64,000 nt of DNA from Kuschelorhynchus macadamiae (lineage: Eukaryota > Arthropoda > Insecta > Coleoptera > Curculionidae). Of this stretch, positions 21,518-33,988 are shown piece by piece. The stretch spans positions 201,001-265,000 of the forward strand of contig JAUTXW010000347.1 in NCBI GenBank assembly GCA_030620095.1, written 5' to 3'. The translations under genes were made by a program, and so were the position numbers. How positions within the stretch are numbered: the stretch's first letter is position 1; each line of letters begins with the position of its first letter. A model generated the notes under the pieces. It was not told the origin of the DNA and did no database searches. It worked only from the letters and a program-made list of their open reading frames with translations.

Positions 21518-22345
21518 TCATATGGGGATGACCTTGTAACGTTTTAGTAAAAATCCAATACGGCAAAACAAAATGGCTGCCTAGTGAGATGTTAAAAAAA
21601 TTATTATTAAGAAAGTGCTAAGTCAATTTATCTTAAATTTTGCACAAAAACCAAGTATTTTGTAGAAATCAACAGGTAAACTTTTGGTACGAATTTAAGA
21701 TGGCGGAACAAAATGGCGGCTTAATAAAATATTTAAAAATTCGGCCCGAAAAAACTACTGAATGAACTGGATTTCAAATTGTGTGCCATAACTAAATCCC
21801 GTAGGTCCGTCTGTCGGTTTGTCTGTCTGTCAGTTCGCGGCATAGCTTAAAAACTACTAATTCAAGATGGCGGAGCAAAATGCCGGCCAAATAAAATTTT
21901 TGTTATCTGAAAAATCACCCTAGCAGGTTTTACATATCTTGGCATTTTAGCGTCTCTAGATGCCAAAAAATATGTTTTATTAATTCCGTCGGTCTGTCGC
22001 TTTGTCTGTCTGTTTGTCATTTCGCGGCATAGCCGAGTAGTTTTACTCATCAGAATGACTTAAATTTTAGTCAAAAAATAAGGCTCAAATGGGGATGATC
22101 TGGTTATAAATGGCGGACAAATTACATTAAAAAAAAACTAACGTAAAAAAATCTTCTTATTCAATTGACCGTAAATTTTGGAGAAAAATTAACTATGATA
22201 TAAAGATAAACTGGTGCGAATTCAACATAACGTAACAAAATTGCGATGTGTCAATCCAAAAACTACTTCTTGAATTAATTTTAAATTATGCCCAAAATCA
22301 AGTGTGGCATAGGTAAACACTGGTAAAATATTGGTAGGGATCCGA
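21518..22345 (-). repeat. GACA/YY1-motif repeat
   Basis: Continuation of the repeat interrupted by LINE 1. It carries units such as AAGATGGCGGAACAAAATGG, AAATGGCTGCC and AAGATGGCGGAGCAAAAT, the track GTCTGTCGGTTTGTCTGTCT, and the block AAAATCACCCTAGCAGGTTT. Orientation is opposite to the copies at 54-63 kb. The fragment ends in AT-rich sequence at the 3' tail of LINE 2. Confidence 0.75.
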
Positions 22346-24969
22346 TATAAATATAATAATATAAATATATAATAATAAATATATATATTACCAAAAAGTT
22401 TTACAATGCCTTTCAATTTTACATAAATTCTATAAAAACAATTATTTTCTTAAAAATATTTACGTGGTGCACCTAGCTGATTAAACAGCTGTATGTGCAC
22501 AGTGTTGACTAGCAAAATAAAGACTTAATGCAGACAATAAATTGTTACTTAATGTCTACACTTTATATAGTATTTAACTAACTAACCTACCCAAACCCTT
22601 ATGCCCCCCCTATAAGGAACTAAACTAAACAGTAAGCACCAACACCACTGAAAATGCAATATAAACAAGAATACCTATTTGTATCTAAAGAAATTAAAAC
22701 TATTCATATTTTGATAAATATAGTGTCGACAATGTTTACTGAATCTTTTAATGTTTGCGATTGTTTTAATTTTTTTTTTGTTTCTGGTTTTTCTTTGTAT
22801 TTTTTTTCATTTGGTATAATGTTGTAAAATTTTGGCGCAAGATATTTATCATAAGTCTTGTTTCATATGAGTGGTTAACATATTTTTTTAAATGTTTTGT
22901 CTTATGAATATAAATACAGCTAAACAATATATACAGTGAACGAACATTAAAAATTTCCCCCGAGTGCAACAATGCAGTGGAAAAACGTTTTTTCTTTTTG
23001 AAAATGACCTTTAACATAATTTTGCACTACATTAAGTTGTTGCAATGCATTTTTATACAGGCTCAATTAATGTTTTGTAGGCGTTAATTAAAAGTTTTTT
23101 GTCTAGAATATCTCTTAGTATATAAAATTTATGAATTAATTTTCGGATATTAGTGGTCAACTTTAATATGTGCTGATCCCATTTTAAGTGCTTATCAATA
23201 ATAATGCCTAAGTATTTTGTGGATGCTACTTCTTTGATTGATAACAGTTCAAATTCTATTTGATTAAAGTGGGGACGATTAGAAGATGTTATCGAAAATG
23301 CAATGTAATGAGTCTTTTCTACATTTACGGTGAGTTTAAAAGAACCCAACAAATTCTTAATTATAGTCAGGCCATCTTAGTATTTCCCGAAAAAATTACT
23401 ACCGTGTCATCCGCATATGAAATTAGTGAACTATTTTCGACATTTAAATTTGTTAGTGAGTGACCCAATACCGTGCCCTGAGGCACCCCAATTTTAACAT
23501 TTAAAGGATCGCTTTTTAATATTTGCATTCTGTCTCCCAAGTAATTTCTAAATACCTTTAACACCGTAGATGTCGAGAACATCCAGAAGCCTATCATGAG
23601 GCACCGTCTCGAATGCCTTTGCCAAATCCAAGAATACAGCAAGGCATTTTTTATTGCAATCAAGAATTTCAGTAACTTGTTTAGTAAATTCATAGACAGC
23701 ATCTGATGTGCTTAGACCATTAGTAAAACCAAATTGTTTGTCTGAAAGAATATTGTTTGTTTGTAAAAAATCCGTCAACCTAACCTTCAAACACTTTTCA
23801 AATATTTTAGCGAAATTGTTTATGACACTAATCGGTCGATAGTTATTTATAGATCTTTTGTCTCCGGATTTTGTGTATGCCAGTTTTAAAAATTAGGTTT
23901 ATAATAGGAATGTGTGAAACCGCTTGATAAATCTAGAATCTAGGCCGTCGACTCCAGGGGCACAGTTAGATTTTTAGGGAACTTACATGTTTGAGAGTTA
24001 TACTGCAACTGGGCCACATTCTCAGGAGTCTTTAATTTTTCAAACATTTTTAAACCTATGTTGATAAAATAGTCATTACAAAAGTTAGCCATATCTTTGA
24101 TATTTGAAAAGATTTTATTATTATCTTTTATATGCAAATCTTTGTTATTCTTAGAATCAATTTGATTAGAGGCCTCATTTATTACTTTATAAACACTCTT
24201 TAAATCATTATTACTATTTTCAATTTTATTTTTGTAATAGTCATACCTACATTTACATATTAATTTGTTTAAACTATTTCTGTAATTTTTATATCATTGC
24301 TCATCAATAATATTAAAATTTTTCATTAATTGTTTTTCATTTTATTTCTATTTTTTATAGAACAAATTAGTGCTGATGTTACCCAAGGTTTTATTTTTCT
24401 TACTTCTTTATATTTAACAATTTTTTTGATTTCAGATGTTTTTAAAATATTTCCTATTGTGTTAGAAAAACTTTCAGTGGCTACTTCCACGTTATTACTT
24501 TTCAGTATGTTTTCCCAATCTTGTTCACTTAGTAACTCATATACTTTTTCGTAGTTAATTTTTACTATAGTTTTAGTAACACATTTTACCTGATTATTTA
24601 AGTGGTTTTCTGATCTTGAGTGAAAATGTATCATTACTGGAAAATGGTCAGTAAGGTTACAGTTCAGTATATAAGAATCGTGTTTAAGAGTAGTACTTAC
24701 CAATTGTTTCCTAATAAATATATGATCAATACATGCTTTCGTTGTAGGTGTTATACGTGTAGGACCATTTATAAGAGATTGGAAACCCTATGATGACAAA
24801 AGCGATACATAATTATTGGTGTTTATATCTAATTTAGCGTCCAAGTTTATATTTATGTCTCCCATGAATAATTCAATCTGGCCATCAAGATTATCTACTA
24901 GATAATTTCCCAGATCTTCCAAAAAACATGGAACAATTGTGGACGGCGGCCTATAAATACACGTTACAC

Positions 24970-27390
24970 CAGGGGTGCCCAAACGGTCGATCGCGAGTGC
25001 TTTTTGAGTAGATCTCGAGAAGAAAAAAATTTTTAATTAGTAGGTACTTAACTAAACTACAAAAATTTATTACGTAATAAAATAACACTCTACTAGCGGC
25101 AAAAAGCGGCTATCTATCAAAGGAACGCTCGGTACTTGTCAAAGACAAGCCGCGTTTTTTATTCTTGCCGCTCTTCTAGAAATTTCGGACGGCGCGTTTG
25201 ACGGGAACATTCGAGACTTTCGTTCACGCCGATATAAATGTTGCGCCTGCAGGAATTAGAGTTTATTATTAAATAGTAAAAAAATGAGTGCAGCGAAGAA
25301 ATCTAAAACGTATCATTTTAATAACGATTGGGAGGAAGAATTTTTGTTTTGTATGGTGAAGGATAAGTGCATTTGTCTTTTTTGTCGTGCGTCATTTGCC
25401 ATACCTAAGCGTGGTAACTTAGAGAGGCATCATAAAACGGTTCATAAAAACTATGAAAAGGATTTTCCGCCACAGAGTGAATTAAGAAAACGAAAAGTAC
25501 GTGATTTGATATCTTGTTTGAAAAAAGAACAAACCATGTTCACAAGACCAGCCAAACAATTAAAAGCGATCGCGTCATTTAAAATATCTCATATATTGGC
25601 GAAACACAAGAGACCATACGAAGATGGATCGGTTGTGAAGGAAGCATTTATTGAAGCGGGTAAGACTTTATTTGGAGATTTTAAAAATAAAACAGAAATC
25701 ATGTCTGCTATTAGAGAACTTCAGTTATCTCGTCCGACTATCACAAGGCGTATTGAAGTCATGAGTCAGGACATGGCAGATAAACTAAAAAATTATATCA
25801 TGGAATGTACATACTTTTCTTTACAGTTCGACGAATCCACCGATATGACAGACACTGCCCAGCTGTGTATTTTTATTCGGATGGTATTCAATGACATGTT
25901 GGCTAAGGAAGAATTTTTGACAATCATTCCTCTGAAGGGGAAGACCCGTGGCGAAGATATATATGACGTTTTCTTCAATTTTGTAAAAAACTACAAGCTA
26001 CCAATATATAAATTAGTGTGCATTACAACCGATGGCGCACCAGCAATGACTGGAAACAAAAACGGTTTTGTGGCATTGTGTCGATCTAATAAAGATTTCC
26101 CTTCATTTTTTTCAATCCATTGCATTATACATCAACAAGTTCTGTGTTCAAAAGTTTTAAACACGGAGGAAATTATGGGCATTGCAACAAAAATTGTGAA
26201 TTCCATCCGTGCGCGTAGCTTGCAATGGCGGCTTTTTAAGTTGCAGTTGGAAGATAGGGAGTCAGCTGAACACACTGATTTAGTTCTTCACACGGACGTC
26301 AGGTGGTTGAATCGCGGAAAATTCCTAGAAAGGTTTCAAGAATTGTTGCCCGAAATAACAGCTTTTCTAGACGAAAAAGGTGATGACACTTAGACATTGA
26401 AAAACTAAAAATAGCTGACTGATTTGGCATTTTTGACTGACATCACAATGCACTTAAACACCATTAACTTGGAGCTTCAAGGTAAAGGAAAAACTGTTAT
26501 TGAGATGATTAGCGCAGTAGACGCATTCAAAAGTAAATTGCAACTTATGATAGATCAACTGAAAAGAAAGGATCTGAAACATTTTCCGTCTTTGAAAGCA
26601 AGGATTCCTCAGTTGAATTCTGATACATATGAGGCTGAATTATCAAATATTTTGGGACAATTCGAAATGCGTTTTTATGATTGTAGTAAATTGGCAAATG
26701 TAGCATCATTTATGAGTTATCCTTTTTCATGTAAAAACATTGAGGAATTAGCTACTGAAATAGCAAGTCAGTTTAATATGAACTCATGTTCTGTTGAAAA
26801 TGAGTTGATGCAGATTATATCAGATATACATCTCAAAGCTACAGCATCTGATACAAATTTCTGGTGTTTTATATTTTTATATCTGAAGATAAATAACTTA
26901 CTTATGCGAGTCATTTTTTGAAATGAAGATAATTAAGTCAAAATATCGCAGTCGACTAACTGACGATCATATGTCATCATGCTTGCGATTAGCACTCAGT
27001 GGTTACGTACCATCTTATGACAAGTATGCTGAGGACATGCAGTGCCACGCTTCAACATCCAAAGTCACTCCTTAGTTAAGTTTAACACCATATGTAACTC
27101 TTTTGTTTTGTAAGAACCAAAAAACTCGCAATTTTGAGTAACTATGAGTTTTTTCGTTGATATTGTAGAGAAGAACCTAACTAAACCTAACCCAAACCTT
27201 GACTAAAATAATGTATATTGTGCGGAAAGCTAATATCTATATATATATACCTAGGTAGGTCGGTAGGGTGTATGTATTGTGTATATACGACAACCCTGCA
27301 TCACACATATTTGCAGCCTCTCAGAGTCGATCGTAAGTAGTCTAAAAATATTGAGGTAGATCGCCAGCGATTCAAGTTTGAGCACCCCTG
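24970..27390 (+). mobile_element. hAT copy 2 (BED-finger hAT), both ends present
   Basis: It runs from CAGGGGTGCCCAAACGGTCG to TTTGAGCACCCCTG. The flanks are CGTTACAC (24962-24969) and CGTTACAG (27391-27398), an 8-bp duplication with one change. 2421 bp, inserted into the endonuclease region of LINE 2, so younger than that LINE. The 5' leader (25100-25280) matches copies 1 and 3, including GGAACGCTCGGTACTTGTCA. Confidence 0.95.
25284..27075 (+). pseudogene. hAT copy 2 transposase, best-preserved copy
   Basis: The first 369 codons are open: BED finger (CICLFC ... LERHHKTVHKNYEKDF, residues ~30-57), FSLQFDESTD (first catalytic D), CITTDGAPAMTG (second D kept) and SIHCIIHQQ. A TAG at 26391 and two more stops up to 26415 break the frame; it then continues NLELQGKGKTVIEMISAVDA, with the C-terminal CESFFEMK-, KSKYRSRLTDDH block in another frame, to TAG at 27073. 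The expected full protein would be near 600 residues. The transposase would bind the terminal repeats and cut and paste the element; this copy cannot do so as it stands. Confidence 0.9.
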
Positions 27391-28011
27391 CGTTACAGCA
27401 TATCTTATGCCACTTAACATTAAACTAATTTTGGAAAAAGTTACACCAGATTTGACAAATTTCTTACATACTATGTTTGTAATTTTTAAATTATTTTCAG
27501 TGGAAATAACCACCCCATCATTTTTATTAAAATCACCACGGTTATAAAACATATTAAAACCCTTAATATTATACAAGTCCTCATTAATTTGCCATGTTTC
27601 ACGTAAAGCGATAATATCGCAAAAATGTAAGTTATATGCCTGAATAAAGACGAGAAGTTCATTGAAGTTCTTATTTAAACTCCTTATGTTGAGGTGTATT
27701 AGATTTAAAATTTTTGTTTTTAGGTCAATTTTGGTGCTCACTAAATTACAGTCTATACTATCTTGAGCAAGGTTGTTGTCCAGTAACTCCAATTCTTGTA
27801 ATACTTCAATTTCTTGTGTATTAGAAACCATTGTTATTCCCATAATCTATTTTGTTTCTTAATATATTGGAACAAAATGGCGGCGAAATATTTTAAAAGA
27901 CAGTACATATGTGTTACAAAATGACTTATATACTCAACCAAATTGGTTCACACTTCACTATTCCTAATAAAAGGAAATATCCAGTGTTCTGATCTCGTGA
28001 AGTAAAGATCC

Positions 28012-28048
28012 CTGAAGATGCCTCGTGGAATCAAAAGCGAAACGTCGG
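28012..28048 (+). other. hammerhead-like relic
   Basis: CTGAAGATGCCTCGTGGAAT then CAAAAGCGAAACGTCGG follows the hammerhead order CUGANGA, stem II, GAAAC, GUC with one insertion or change in the first box. Probably left over from a PLE pseudo-LTR; no PLE coding sequence is next to it. Confidence 0.35.
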
Positions 28049-28213
28049 AAAGTGATTCCATTTTGACACGGTCTAGTCCTAAGAACAATGATTTTATAAA
28101 ATGGAATATTCATAATGGGGTAAGTTCCGGGTAAATTTGGTTTAGTTTCTTGGCAAATCCCTGCTTTTTTCTCAGAACTGTGTACCATTTTTCTGCAATT
28201 TATTTATTGTTAC

Positions 28214-28971
28214 TTTAGGAACGTATGTGTGTGCTTGAATAGCTATATATCCAATACATTCCTTTTTTATATGAACTGTGAGAGTTTATTGAAACACTGT
28301 TAAAACGAAATAAAATAAGTCTATTGATCTAGAACAACAAAATTCACATCCGACTTCTTGCAAGTCCAAAAACAGAGTCCTCCTCTAATATTAATACAAA
28401 TCTCAAGAAACATAAAGTTCCACCCCCCTGTGGCAAAATTCCTCGCTTTGATTGGTCCCATTCGTTGGCAAAAGGGGTTTTTTTTTCGTAAACTTTCCTA
28501 TGGTCAAAATAAAAACATTCATTACAAATAGTAAAATGGGAATTTGGAGAAAGCTTTACTAAGAAGGGTCGTTTCGGTATTTTCCTATCATAAACCCTAA
28601 ATGCAATAAACAGTTCACTATCGGTGATGGTTCCTACTATCGAACGTGCAACAACATATTTTAAAATCGTACAAAGAAGTGTTGTAAAAATAAAAATTAA
28701 CGGATAGCCTACAAGAACCTTAAAACTAAATTAGACTCTAAATGCCGATGGACATTCCCACAATTATGTACAGAAAACTAAGTACCTACAAATTGTTACA
28801 TTTCTCAATAGCAATAGATAATTAGCCTAGATTAAAAAAGTAAATGTAAAATAAAATAAATATGTACAGTATGTTATGCAGTAACAATGAAAAGAAAAAC
28901 AAATATATACAGTGTGATATGCGCAAATTTTAACTTTGGCAGACAAATGTGGGAGACATTCAGTCGCCACA
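28214..28971 (-). repeat. 3' LTR of the CsRn1-like element
   Basis: Near-identical to 30736-31496. It runs, in + orientation, from TTTAGGAACGTATGTG to CATTCAGTCGCCACA. Confidence 0.9.
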
Positions 28972-28996
28972 ACACCCCCCTGCCAGTGATTGAGAT

Positions 28997-29893
28997 TCAC
29001 GACAATCCAGCCTGGAAGCGGTTGGGAAACCGGACATGTCTGCCCGATCTGGTCTGTCGCTCTGGTGACCTGCTGATGGGTTCTGATGCGGGAGCACGGT
29101 TCCCATCTGGTGGCTGCTGTGCTTCTTCTTCTCGTTGCGAGACACATCTGGTTCTGGTAATTTCTGCGGGTTGCAGAGTGACTTGATCGTTTCTAGGGAT
29201 TCCTGCTGGGTGAATGACGTATTCCGTCTCCATATCTTGTGACAGTGGCATGTCCTCTGGGTCCTTGTTCAAGATATACGCTGGCTTGAGTCGATTGATA
29301 CTGACGGTGACGTGACGTCCCCTTATGTCAACGACGAACGCCTTAATCTCCCGGCTAACGACGCGGTACGGGCCATCGTAAGGATGTTGCAGAGGCTTCT
29401 TCAGAGCGTCATGGCGAACAAAAACATGAGTGGCTGTTTGAAGGTCTTTAAAAATAAACGTTTTTCTCTTTGCATCGTGGTTAGATCCATTGGTGGGGCG
29501 TAGATCAAGAAAATGTGTACTTAGTTCAGTGGCAAAGTTGCTGGAGCCATCATCTTGGATATTCAGTGAGCGGGATGCTAAGAACTCTCCAGGCAGGCGA
29601 ATGGGTTGGCCGTATATCATCTCTGCAGCTGTAGCGTCGAGGTCCTCTTTCCAAGCCATTCGGATACCGAACAAAACTGTGGGTAGGCTCTCGGTTCAGC
29701 GGGACTTATGACATCGAAGGGAACCCTTAAGTTGGCGATGAAACCTTTCGATCATGCCATTAGCTGCGGGGTGGTATGCCGTTGTACGAATATGATTGGT
29801 GCCCATTAGACAATTAATTTGCTTGAACAGGCAAGACTCAAATTGCCGGCCCTGATCGGTGGTTACTCGTAGTGGAACGCCAAACCTGCACAC
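28997..29893 (-). pseudogene. CsRn1-like integrase (core end and C-terminal domain)
   Basis: From right to left: CRFGVPLRVTTDQGRQFES with the second catalytic aspartate (TDQG), AYHPAANGMIERFHRQLK with the catalytic glutamate, a frame break near 29697, then a C-terminal part with MIYGQPIRLPGEFL, PYDGPYRVVSR, INRLKPAYI and a tail TRSGRHVRFPNRFQ, which is typical of Metaviridae of this lineage. The first catalytic aspartate and zinc domain are missing through the internal deletion that joins this to gag near 29930. One stop at 29695 (codon TGA) also breaks the frame. Confidence 0.85.
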
Positions 29894-29934
29894 CCAGTTG
29901 TCATAAAAGGCTCGTGCACACTCGTTAGTTGTTG

Positions 29935-30500
29935 CATGAGGGAATGGAGAATCTGGTATTCTTGCGAATGCTTAGGGGTGATTGCCGCTACGAAAGGGCT
30001 CACAGGCAGAGCAGTAAATATATTGTCAGCTAAGTCCGCAGTTTCACTTAGTGTTTGACGAGATTGCGTAGCTAGTATAGGTTGTAGATTGGCTGGTAAG
30101 CGTCTTACCCAAATACTCCTCACTAATGTCCCCGGGACTACTGATCCTGCTCGTGCCTGCAGTCTTCGAAGGAACTGGGAAGGTTTTTCGTCACCCTTCG
30201 TTTTCTAGCAGTTGCCTGGTCTTCTATTCTTGGCTCGCACTTAACCGCTTTATGAGTTGTTCTTTTAGCTCGGAATAGGAATTAGAATCTAATGGTTTCG
30301 TCACAATGTCGCGCACTTCGCTGATATATCGCGGCGGAAGTTTCGCGAGAATGTTTAAATATTTTTGCTCGGTGTTTGTGATTTTTGATCTATTAAAGCA
30401 AGCCTCTACGATTACAATCCAAAGTTCTGGATCCGACGGGTCAAAGTCTGGAAGTCGCGGCGCGGAATTTATCGCGACAGCGTCGTGATAGGGATGGCAC
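29935..30500 (-). pseudogene. CsRn1-like gag, truncated
   Basis: The reverse strand reads LPDFDPSDPELWIVIVEACF, KYLNILAKLPPRYISEVRDI and SELKEQLIKRLSASQE, then past a stop VRRLPANLQPILATQSRQTL and LADNIFTALP. The pattern P.W...VE..F....I......Y......L......V.DI......Y..LK..LI.RLS is the capsid-like gag of CsRn1-type elements. No zinc knuckle is visible, and the sequence runs into integrase without protease or RT. Dead, but the RNA might still be packaged in trans. Confidence 0.75.
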
Positions 30501-30715
30501 TGTTGGTTTCTGCCGCAGAGTTAGGCACGGTATACCGCGAAATATTTGTTACAAATAAACTCACGATAGCTTAGGGACTGTTGTATTGACTAAAACACAA
30601 CCTACCACAAAAGGAATGATAAAAAGTTCACTGTAATACTAGGTACTTACGTTGATTGTTCAATTTATCACTAAAACACTGAAGCACTAATTATACTACT
30701 TGCTGCCACAAAACA

Positions 30716-30734
30716 AATCACGTCGGGGTCACCA
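30716..30734 (-). promoter_or_regulatory. primer binding site (tRNA-Trp)
   Basis: Reverse strand TGGTGACCCCGACGTGATT, complementary to the 3' end of insect tRNA-Trp including CCA, one base from the 5' LTR. Confidence 0.85.
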
Positions 30735-30735
30735 C

Positions 30736-31496
30736 TTTAGGAACGTATGTGTGTGCTTGATTAGCTATATATCCAATATATTCCTTTTTTATATGAACTG
30801 TGAGAGTTTGTTGAAATACTGTTAAAACGAAATAAAATAAGTCTATTGAACTAGAACAACAAAATTCACATCCGACTTCTTGCAAGTCCAAAAACAGAGC
30901 CCTCCTTTAATATTAATACAAATCTCAAGAAACATAAAGTTCCACCCCCTGTGCCAAAATTCCTCGCTTTGATTGGTCCTATTCGTTGGCAAAAGGGTTT
31001 TTTTTCTATCTTCGTAAACTTTCCCATGGTCAAAATAAAAACATTCATTACAGATAGTAAAATGGGAATTTGGAGAAAGCTTTACTAAGAAGGGTCGTTT
31101 CGGTATTTTCCTATCATAACCCCTAAATGCAATAAACAGTTTACTATCGGTGATGGTTCCTACTATCGAATGTGCAACAACATATTTTAAAATCGTACAA
31201 AGAAGTGTTGTAAAAATAAAAATTAACGGATAGCATACAAGAACCTTAAAACTAAATTAGACTCTAAATGCCGATGGAAATTCCCACAATTATGTACAGA
31301 AAACTAAGTACCTACAAATTGTTACATTTTTCAATAGCAATAGATAATTAGCCTAGATTAAAAAAGTAAATGTAAAATAAAATAAATATGTACAGTATGT
31401 TATGCAGTAACAATGAAAAGAAAAACAAATATATACAGTGTGATATGCGCAATTTTAACTTCGGCAGACAAATGTGGGAGACATTCAGTCGCCACA
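30736..31496 (-). repeat. 5' LTR of the CsRn1-like element
   Basis: Partner of 28214-28971. It adjoins the tRNA-Trp primer site. Followed by the TTAC duplication at 31497. Confidence 0.9.
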
Positions 31497-31500
31497 TTAC

Positions 31501-33358
31501 TCTAAATTTTATTTTAAATTCTTCTGTGGTACACAGTTCGTTTACCTGTCGTTTTGTTCTTAAGGAAAAAATCAACTGTCATTAGATATAGAGATCGTGG
31601 GGGTTAGTTTTAGTAAAACAATTTTTTTTAAATCTTGATAATTTCTCAGATTGTATATTAGGTCGCTCATGGATAATTCGCAGATTTTTAGTACCTCAAT
31701 ATCTCCGTTTCAAGTCCTGCTTGAGGTGAAAATTTGCTTAATTACTTATGGCAAAGTTGTCTAATATTTGCGGATTATTTTTTACAAGACCTAACACGGC
31801 ACTGACATATTTTCCCCACTTCTGATAATAAAAAGTTTAATAATGTTTGCGCTAGTTGTATCTTATGGGGCATCGAATGAAGGTCACAGGTCAAACTTGT
31901 TGGTTTGGGTAGCTTCCACTCTTAACACGCCAAATTTCAATTTCATACGTTAATCTGAAACAAAAACTAAAATTAAAAAAAATTCTTGTTACCGAATAAA
32001 TGTATTTTATTTACTTTCTTACTTAAGAGGCTTTTTTGTTGAATAGTAACTAATTCTTTATGGTGTTCATGCTCAAAACACTTAAACCTGTATTTTTATA
32101 TCTATCTGATGTTGCTAATTTGTTAAAACTCAAAACAAAATATTAAAACCTAAATATTGAGTACTTTTTGATTAACAAAAATATCGATTTGATGGCATCC
32201 CACCGTCAAATGATAATTTGTTTCTTTCAGCATGTCTTATTTGGTCGTAGTTTACAACGTTTGATGATTTGGTTCGGTGCAAATAAACATCTTTAGAAAA
32301 AGTTCAAAAAAGACACCTTTGTCCTCTCAGGTTAACTCTTTGGACCATTGTGCGACGGGTTACCCACTATCTTTTACGCTATTAAATATTCATTGTTTAA
32401 TATTATGGGTTTCCATTGCGGGATAAAAAAATGTGTAATTTAAATGTTAAGTAGCAATTGTTGCTCAAAAGGTTTCGACAACTGCTTGGGAACAAAAAAA
32501 TAAATAGCGATAAATTGCATCTGTTTCCGATTTGTTGTTAACCTGATTTCAGCACAATTTGAATGGCAAATATCAAGATTTCGCCACGTTTCCTTAACTT
32601 GACATTACCTTTATTGCTATCTATCATCTACCCAAGTAAATGCATAAACCTTTAAATTCTTCCCACAACTTTTCTGTTTATTATTTTGACCTATAAGTAA
32701 AAAGGTACTCCGTATGATTCTTGGATAATTTAGCCTTCTAAATTCGCGACCAGCACACATGCAGGCCAAAATTTTTTAAACCAAAAATAATTTTCTTATA
32801 TTGGTATTTTTCGTTTCTTGTCAATGCTGCAGTGTCTATAAATAGTGTATCAACAATGTTTTTAATCAAAGTTTAAAGATGGATATTTCAGTTGCAAAAC
32901 TGAATAAAGAGACGCGGTTTTTGGTGTTTGTTTGGCCCATCTGTTAGGTAAAGTGCGGGACACGAAAGAAAATCGGGCGGAGTCAATCGGTTTAGGAAGA
33001 TCGGCCAAGAAATCTCTTTAAACTAGTGGTGTCCCGTCGTTCTTTAAATAATATGGCACTCCTTTTTGCCTATACGCACTTCAGATTATTAAAAAATTTA
33101 ACTATGCTTAATGAACCTTTATCTATATTTGTCTCTGTTTTCTTTCATGTTCCGCACTTCTATATCTCTTTTGTGTTGCAAAAAACGGCGAACTTTCGAA
33201 TTTTAAAATGATTTAATTTTGATTTTTTTTGATCGATTTACCTATAAATATATTTTTTCTTGAGTTCTGTCATTAACGGTTCCTGGGCTACTGCCTACGT
33301 CCATTATCATTGGACCACCCAGTATAGTGATACACGATTTACAAGTCCAGATTTTACA
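31501..33358. other. mostly non-coding; short Transib-end-like match
   Basis: No gene recognised. At 32344-32375 the reverse strand reads ATAGTGGGTAACCCGTCGCA then CAATGG, which resembles the right end of the Transib at 14675 (AGTGG, AACCCGTCGCACA shared). This may be the remnant of a related non-autonomous element. A short frame MDISVAKLNKETRFLVFVWP at 32879 has no support. Confidence 0.4.
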
Positions 33359-33624
33359 AGGGCAGCCAGCATCAGATCCAGTGAACGAGATTTATCAAAA
33401 TTTTAATTTATGCAGTTCGACTTTGAGCTACTCGGGTATGCCAAAAGTGGCCGTCTGTCTCCGTTTGTCATATTACTTTATACAGGGCCCGTCATTGTGA
33501 AGTACTATACAGGGCGTTTCCTAATTACGTGCTGATGTTAAAGGGGGTGTTTTTATGTCCTAAAAGTCTTAACTTTTGAGATACAGGATGGTAAAGTTTA
33601 AAAAGAACATTTTTTTTCATCCCA

Positions 33625-33840
33625 ATTCTGATGCTATTGTAGATAACTGCATGAAATTTGATACACGTCTTCTATGCATTAAGGAGCATACGGATTTACT
33701 CAGGTTAATTACATATGCACGCCACTGGTAGAAATTTAAAAAATTGATTGTTAATAAAAAATGCCCTTTTATGTATAAAAGACGTGTATCAAATTTCACA
33801 CAGTTATTATCTATAATAGTATCAGAATTAGGTCCTAACA
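33625..33840. repeat. small fold-back insert in the left PLE4 arm
   Basis: Arms TTGTAGATAACTGCATGAAA / TTTCACACAGTTATTATCTA with GATACACGTCTT / AAGACGTGTATC form a hairpin of about 45-bp arms and a ~120-bp loop. Absent from the corresponding right arm of PLE4, so inserted later. Confidence 0.7.
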
Positions 33841-33988
33841 CTGGAACCTGTGGTGGAAGATAGATCAAAATACAAGAGTTCTAACCACACTACACCACAA
33901 GTTGTTACAGATCAGCAGATGATATAAACTAAAGTAACTTATCCTAACCGAGACTATTTATAGGTAAATGTAAAACAGAGTAGACAAT

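Larger units (their letters stand above)
22346..27843 (-). mobile_element. LINE 2: non-LTR retrotransposon split by hAT copy 2
   Basis: Antisense element running from an AT-rich (TATAATAATA-like) tail near 22350 to its first endonuclease codons near 27843, interrupted at 24970-27390 by hAT copy 2. Flanked on both sides by YY1-motif repeat (AACAAAATGGCGGCGAAATA at 27871). About 3.1 kb without the hAT. Confidence 0.8.
22766..27843 (-). pseudogene. LINE 2 endonuclease-reverse transcriptase, multiply broken
   Basis: From right to left: endonuclease start (NLIHLNIRSLNKNFNELLVF, DIIALRETWQ) up to GIRYAVT at 27391, then across the hAT GVTCIYRPPSTIVPCFLEDL and GDIN at 24982-24788, DHFPVMIHFH, linker, RT with DKQFGFTNGLSTSDAVYEF, VFLDLAKAFETVPHDRLLD, GVPQGTVLG, SYADDTVVIF (catalytic YADD) and STKYLGIIIDKHLKWDQHI, and a C-terminal helix-rich part KKKKRFSTALLHSGEIFNVR to about 22766. 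Six or more frame changes. The hAT breaks the frame exactly at its target duplication. CR1/Jockey-like and inactive. Confidence 0.85.
28214..31496 (-). mobile_element. CsRn1-like LTR retrotransposon (Metaviridae), internally deleted
   Basis: Two direct repeats of about 760 bp (28214-28971 and 30736-31496) bound an inner part of 1.76 kb. The insertion has TTAC on both sides (28210-28213 and 31497-31500). The primer site next to the right LTR is complementary to a tRNA-Trp 3' end, a hallmark of the CsRn1/Kabuki lineage. Only gag and the integrase half of pol remain; protease, RT and RNase H are gone. LTRs differ at a modest number of positions by eye, so the insertion is not brand new. Confidence 0.92.

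Noticed and set aside
22222..23017. Separate small genes of 64 and 83 codons on the reverse strand
   Set aside because: The second is the C-terminal part of LINE 2 in another frame; the first is AT-rich tail and repeat sequence.
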